Shown here: piece after piece, positions 60,735-64,000 of the stretch
Layout: every line of letters starts with the position of its first letter
How positions within the stretch are numbered: the first letter of the stretch is position 1
Assembly: GCF_014204865.1 (NCBI RefSeq)
Contig: NZ_JACHMG010000001.1
Span: forward strand, 1,302,001 to 1,366,000
Source: Amycolatopsis jiangsuensis
GTDB lineage: Bacteria > Actinomycetota > Actinomycetes > Mycobacteriales > Pseudonocardiaceae
Direction: 5' to 3'
DNA length: 64,000 nt
Made by a program: the position numbers and the translations under genes
The notes under the pieces: model-generated
Databases searched by the model: none
What the model saw: the letters and a program-made list of their open reading frames with translations, nothing else
Told to the model about the DNA's origin: nothing

Positions 60735-61149
60735 ATCTATTTGACCTAAGACACGCCGCACCAACAACGCCAGCCAGAAACTTAGCTGTTCAGCACATCA
60801 AACAGGCGCTAGCGCGAGAACGGCGATCCACTATCGGGGGGACTGCGCCAGGAAGGTTAGCCGCCTGCCGGGGTCGCCAGCAGGCGGCTAGATATTGATC
60901 AACGATGCTTGACGCTGCGGCCAGTCGCAGTGGCGAGTGCCGGGTTCCCTTGCCTGCATGCCCAGGTCACAGGTAGGTAACCAATTGAGTGTTGGCTCGA
61001 ATCGGGATAAACACTCACGACACCCACCCGCACTGCCGCGGACCGCACGGGCGACGGGCGGCGAGTGGCGGGCGGCGGGACACGGCGGCGCGGCGGCCGG
61101 TGTGGCCGAGCACTATCCGCTGCCGGCTTGCCGCGGAAGAGATCCGGCG
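60735..61149. other. Non-coding stretch with a strong hairpin
   Basis: About 415 bases with no supported gene. TAGCCGCCTGC (60858-60868) and GCAGGCGGCTA (60880-60890) form a perfect 11-bp stem with an 11-base loop, followed by GATATT rather than a T-run; a terminator for an operon entering from either side is plausible. The remainder is GC-rich intergenic sequence, and I see nothing else in it. Confidence 0.45.
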
Positions 61150-61179
61150 GAGCGCGGTTGACCGTGGCCAACCGCGCTC
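61150..61179 (-). terminator. Hairpin terminator after lanthipeptide precursor
   Basis: GAGCGCGGTTG (61150-61160) and CAACCGCGCTC (61169-61179) form a perfect 11-bp stem with an 8-base loop, 23 bases past the precursor stop on the minus strand. No T-run follows, which is common for GC-rich actinomycete terminators. Confidence 0.65.
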
Positions 61180-61202
61180 CTCCGGTTTCGGGTGCTGGTC
61201 AA

Positions 61203-61346
61203 TCAGCCCAGGCAGTTGTCGCTGGGCAGCGAGTCGCTCGTGTCGACCGGGCAGGTTACGTGACACGACAAGGCAACATGCGCGCCGGCGGGTAGAGCTT
61301 CTCGCTCGGGCAGAACTTGCAGCTGAGAAACGTCGGTCGTGACCAT
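61203..61346 (-). CDS. lanA: Class IV lanthipeptide precursor
   Basis: A 47-aa precursor peptide. The ATG at 61346 is preceded by AAGAAAGGGAAAACGG and lies 28 bases after the synthetase stop. The leader MVTTDVSQLQVLPEREALP has the helical LQxLPExE pattern seen in class IV leaders such as venezuelin. The core region is probably ALSCHVTCPVDTSDSLPSDN CLG: three cysteines and six Ser/Thr, so up to three (methyl)lanthionine rings. No protease cleavage motif is obvious. Placement downstream of the synthetase rather than upstream is less usual. Confidence 0.8.
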   Translation of the reverse strand: MVTTDVSQLQVLPEREALPAGAHVALSCHVTCPVDTSDSLPSDNCLG

Positions 61347-61374
61347 TCCGTTTTCCCTTTCTTGTGTGGTGGAA

Positions 61375-64000
61375 TCACGCGAATTCAGACGACAGTTCCG
61401 CCGGGGCGGCACCGCCGCCCCGGTGCCGGCGCGGTGCTGGCGTCGCCACCATCCATTGTCGTGGCAAGGAATACCTCAGCCGCAGGAGAAAGCCGAGATA
61501 CCCGGCCATGCCGACACCGTACTGAGTGCCGAATCCGACGCTGGTTTCGTCGGGGATCAGCACCTTGCCCTCGAACAGCGCGTGCCGGAGATAGCCGGTC
61601 GAGGCAAGTTCTTCGGCCCATTGCCGGTAGCGGAGGTCGCCCGTCGCGTCGCCTAGGTCCAGCAGGAATTCCCCGTTTCCGGCCAGCCCGTGGCACTGCA
61701 CTGGGGAGGCGTGCCACCGCCGCCGGTAAGCGGCGGTGGCCGCGCGGTCGGCGAAGTCGAAGAATTCCTGGATGCCGGTCGCCTCCCACAATCTGAGGAG
61801 GAATGTCGCGACACCGGTCGATCCGCTGCACCAGTGTTCCATCGGATCGCTGTCGTCGTCCGCGGAGGACGGCCACAACGCGGCGGTGGCGTCCGCGCCG
61901 ACCGCGGCGGCGACCAGGCTACGGCCGGCGTCGGCCGCGAGCGAGACCCAGTCGTCCCGGTCGCAGATCAGTCCTGCGCTCAGCAGGAAACAGGCGATTC
62001 CCGCGGTGCCGTGCGCGAATCCGAGATGGGTCAGCCCGGCGAGCCGCGAGGCGAATGCGGCGGGAATGGGCCAGCGGATTCCGTCTCCGGTGCGGACGAC
62101 CCTGGCGGCGAGACCTTCGGCGCACGACTGGGCCCGGTCCCGGAATTCGGGGTCGCCGGTCGCCTGCCAGAACCGCAGTTGCGCGATCCCGGCTCCGGCG
62201 GCCCCGTGCGCGACATCGGGGTTTTCCCAGTCGGTCGGGACCTGTTTGGCCAGTGCGACCGCCGCGTCGGCGAGCTGCCGGTCGCCGAGCGCTCCGGCGG
62301 CGTCGTGCATGGCCCAGCCTGTGCCCGAGCGGCCGAAGTGCAGACCGGGAAGCCGCCGGGACTCCGTCGCCACGTAGTCGCGCAACCAGTGCGAAGCCGT
62401 CTGGACGGTGTCGCGCAGTCCCTGGTCCGGCTGCTGCCGGAAGGCAGTGGTCAGCACGGCGAGCACACCGGCGGCGCCGTGCTGCACGTTGGCCGGGTCG
62501 ACGAACCCGGTCGTGCAAGTCCTCGGCCACGGCCCGTGCTTCGTGTTCTGCTGGTCGAAAGTGGCGCAAAGGTGGGCGAGGCCGTCCGCGAGCACCCGCC
62601 GCGCGGTCGAATCCGGCCAGTGACCGGGCGTCGCCGGCCGCGCCGCTGGCGTCTCGGCGGCGAGAAATGCGCGGATCTCGCCGCCGGTCCACCGGTGCTG
62701 CGGGTCAGGATCGACGAGCCCCATGATCAACGGGGTCAGCGCGACAGCCCCCGCCGAGTTCGCAGCTGCCAGCCAGGGCGACATCCGGTCCCGCGCCGGA
62801 CGCGGCTCGGGGCTGTCCGCCGGGAACACCGGGTCCGTGCCGATCACCAGTAAAAACCCGAGTGCGCCGACGCTGTACCAGTCCGCCGCGGCGGCCGCGG
62901 GGGCGCCGTCGAGCTGTTCCGGGGCGGCGTACCCGGGTGTGCCGCCCGGCTGCGCGTCGCTGCCGGCCGGGGCGGCGAACTCCAGGTCGACCAGAGCGAC
63001 GGTGCCGTCCGGCCGCACCATGACGTTGCCGGGACTCAGGTCGCGCAGCACCCAACCGGCCTGGTGCACCGATTCCACCACGTCCGCCAGCTGCCGCAGG
63101 ATGGCGCGCGCGGCAAGCAGCGGGACGCCCGGCTCGCGACGCGTCTGCGCGCCGACGACCCCGCTGTGCTCGCGGACCCACCGCCGCAGCGCCGCTCCCT
63201 CGATCTCTTCCTCAGCCAGGAAGAGATCCCCGTCTTGCTCGAACAGGGCCAGCTTCGCCGGAGTGTGCCCCAGCGCTTCGAGTTCCCCGAGCACCGCGGC
63301 CTCGTGCCGCAGCGCCGTCTGCGCGGTTTTTCCCGAGTTTCCGGTGACATGCCGGCGGGCCTGTTTCACGATGACGCCGGTGCTGTTTTCCCGGTCTGTC
63401 GCGAGATACACCCCGCCGCGACTGGAGTGGCGGATCGCCTCGGCCGCGGCGAACCGGCCGCCCAGCAGCACTTCGACCCGCGGAGCGGGCCCGGTGGGCG
63501 CGGCGCTCGGCGCCGCGGGGTCCGCCAGCGGATCCCGCGCCCACGGCGGCGGGGCGAACCAGGCCTCGCGGCGGTCGGGAACCAGCACCGGTTCCGTTCC
63601 GCTGCCGGGAACCACCAGCGCTCCGACCAGTTCCGCGTCATTGGTCAGCATCCGGCGCGGCGAGAAACCGCCGTAGCGGTAGTGCACCGGGCTTCCCGGC
63701 CGGTACGCGCGGTCGGAGAGGATGAGGGGACCCGGAAGTCCTTCGGCCGCCTCGTGCAGCTCTTCGGCGAGCAGCCGGAAATGCTCGTCGTCACGCGGGT
63801 AGCAGGTGATGAACTTGGCCGCGCCTTGCCTCGGATAATGGGCGGAATTGAGCAGGGCCAGCCGGTCCGGGGAACTCGCGAACTTGAACACGCACCGGTT
63901 CCGCAGCAGGACCTCCGCCGAGCGGTCCAGCACTTCGGCCGCCGCCTCGGTCGTCGCGGAGACGTGGATCTTCCAGCCCTGCACGGGATGGGACGCGCCG
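61375..64000 (-). CDS. lanL: Class IV lanthipeptide synthetase LanL (5' end outside window)
   Basis: The visible 874 residues include part of the N-terminal phosphoserine/phosphothreonine lyase domain (GWKIHVSATTEAAAEVLDRS; KFITCYPRDDEHFRLLAEEL; ILSDRAYRPGSPVHYRYGGF). The kinase domain follows (VIVKQARR lysine; catalytic loop WVLRDLSPGNVMV; LVDLEFAAP), then a LanC-like cyclase (WAMHDAAGALGD; FAHGTAGIACFLL). All three zinc ligands are present: Cys in EHWCSGSTG (61828-61830) and Cys-His in VQCHGLAGN (61690-61695). That separates class IV LanL from class III LanKC. The enzyme phosphorylates and dehydrates Ser/Thr and forms thioether rings in the neighbouring precursor. The true start lies beyond 64000. 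Confidence 0.88.
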   Translation of the reverse strand, partial: GASHPVQGWKIHVSATTEAAAEVLDRSAEVLLRNRCVFKFASSPDRLALLNSAHYPRQGAAKFITCYPRDDEHFRLLAEELHEAAEGLPGPLILSDRAYRPGSPVHYRYGGFSPRRMLTNDAELVGALVVPGSGTEPVLVPDRREAWFAPPPWARDPLADPAAPSAAPTGPAPRVEVLLGGRFAAAEAIRHSSRGGVYLATDRENSTGVIVKQARRHVTGNSGKTAQTALRHEAAVLGELEALGHTPAKLALFEQDGDLFLAEEEIEGAALRRWVREHSGVVGAQTRREPGVPLLAARAILRQLADVVESVHQAGWVLRDLSPGNVMVRPDGTVALVDLEFAAPAGSDAQPGGTPGYAAPEQLDGAPAAAAADWYSVGALGFLLVIGTDPVFPADSPEPRPARDRMSPWLAAANSAGAVALTPLIMGLVDPDPQHRWTGGEIRAFLAAETPAARPATPGHWPDSTARRVLADGLAHLCATFDQQNTKHGPWPRTCTTGFVDPANVQHGAAGVLAVLTTAFRQQPDQGLRDTVQTASHWLRDYVATESRRLPGLHFGRSGTGWAMHDAAGALGDRQLADAAVALAKQVPTDWENPDVAHGAAGAGIAQLRFWQATGDPEFRDRAQSCAEGLAARVVRTGDGIRWPIPAAFASRLAGLTHLGFAHGTAGIACFLLSAGLICDRDDWVSLAADAGRSLVAAAVGADATAALWPSSADDDSDPMEHWCSGSTGVATFLLRLWEATGIQEFFDFADRAATAAYRRRWHASPVQCHGLAGNGEFLLDLGDATGDLRYRQWAEELASTGYLRHALFEGKVLIPDETSVGFGTQYGVGMAGYLGFLLRLRYSLPRQWMVATPAPRRHRGGGAAPAELSSEFA

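Noticed and set aside
1..64000. CRISPR array or rRNA genes
   Set aside because: No regularly spaced repeat-spacer units and no rRNA-like conserved sequence were seen anywhere in the window.

Overview
The window is very GC-rich and tightly packed. It reads as the chromosome of a filamentous actinomycete, most likely a member of the Pseudonocardiaceae (Amycolatopsis-like). The grounds are the GC-rich third codon positions, frequent GTG starts, several F420/FMN luciferase-type oxidoreductases, an EspG/PPE/DUF3558 module of type VII secretion type, an AICE-like integrated element and a lanthipeptide locus. The genus is inferred from gene content only.

Region 1 (1-21254) is ordinary chromosome. 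It holds signal peptidase I, a small RsbW-like protein, a membrane protein paired with a winged-helix regulator behind a long inverted repeat, an EamA exporter divergent from a LysR regulator, an AraC regulator and an aldo/keto reductase. A peptide/nickel-type ABC transporter follows (lipoprotein, two permeases, double ATPase), then a GH64-type glucanase and a redox cluster of four luciferase-like monooxygenases, a deazaflavin-dependent nitroreductase fusion under a TetR regulator, an esterase and an aminoglycoside-phosphotransferase-like kinase.

Region 2 (21337-32408) is an integrated element at the 3' end of tRNA-Leu(GAG). A large serine recombinase reads into the tRNA and stops inside it. 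Next to it, in a chain of overlapping genes, lie a 54-residue protein, an FtsK/TraB-type translocase, a DUF2637 (SpdB-like) membrane protein, a small membrane protein, a WhiB protein and an excisionase-like HTH. Divergently come a coiled-coil HTH regulator, two paralogous HTH plus NUDIX-like regulators, a cupin and a three-gene set of small proteins. The set ends in an array of seven GTGACGG heptamers. No replication initiator is recognisable.

Region 3 (32516-35768) is a leftward module of PE-like, DUF3558 lipoprotein, PPE/WXG-like and EspG genes. It could be chromosomal or cargo of the element.

Region 4 (36455-58928) is a 22.5-kb, same-strand, mostly overlapping operon that matches a class 1 DISARM anti-phage system (DrmD, DrmMI, DrmA, DrmB, DrmC) with unusual additions. 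There is an upstream winged-helix-like protein, a second tandem DrmMI methylase, a Ser/Thr kinase with a TPR-like tail, and a UvrD-type helicase with an N-terminal RelE/ParE-like domain. The two methylases deviate from consensus in different motifs (GSA in place of GSG in the first, NQPY in place of NPPY in the second). A candidate right attachment site lies just after this operon at 59119, so Regions 2 to 4 may be one mobile element of about 37.7 kb.

Region 5 (58929-61202) is a boundary littered with mobile DNA: a truncated-looking small ORF, an IS605-like hairpin, a complete 1251-bp IS3-family element, and a broken IS5-type transposase fragment.

Region 6 (61203-64000) is a leftward lanthipeptide locus. 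It has a LanL-type synthetase with all three zinc ligands in its cyclase domain (class IV), cut by the window edge, followed downstream by a 47-residue precursor with a three-cysteine core and a strong hairpin terminator.
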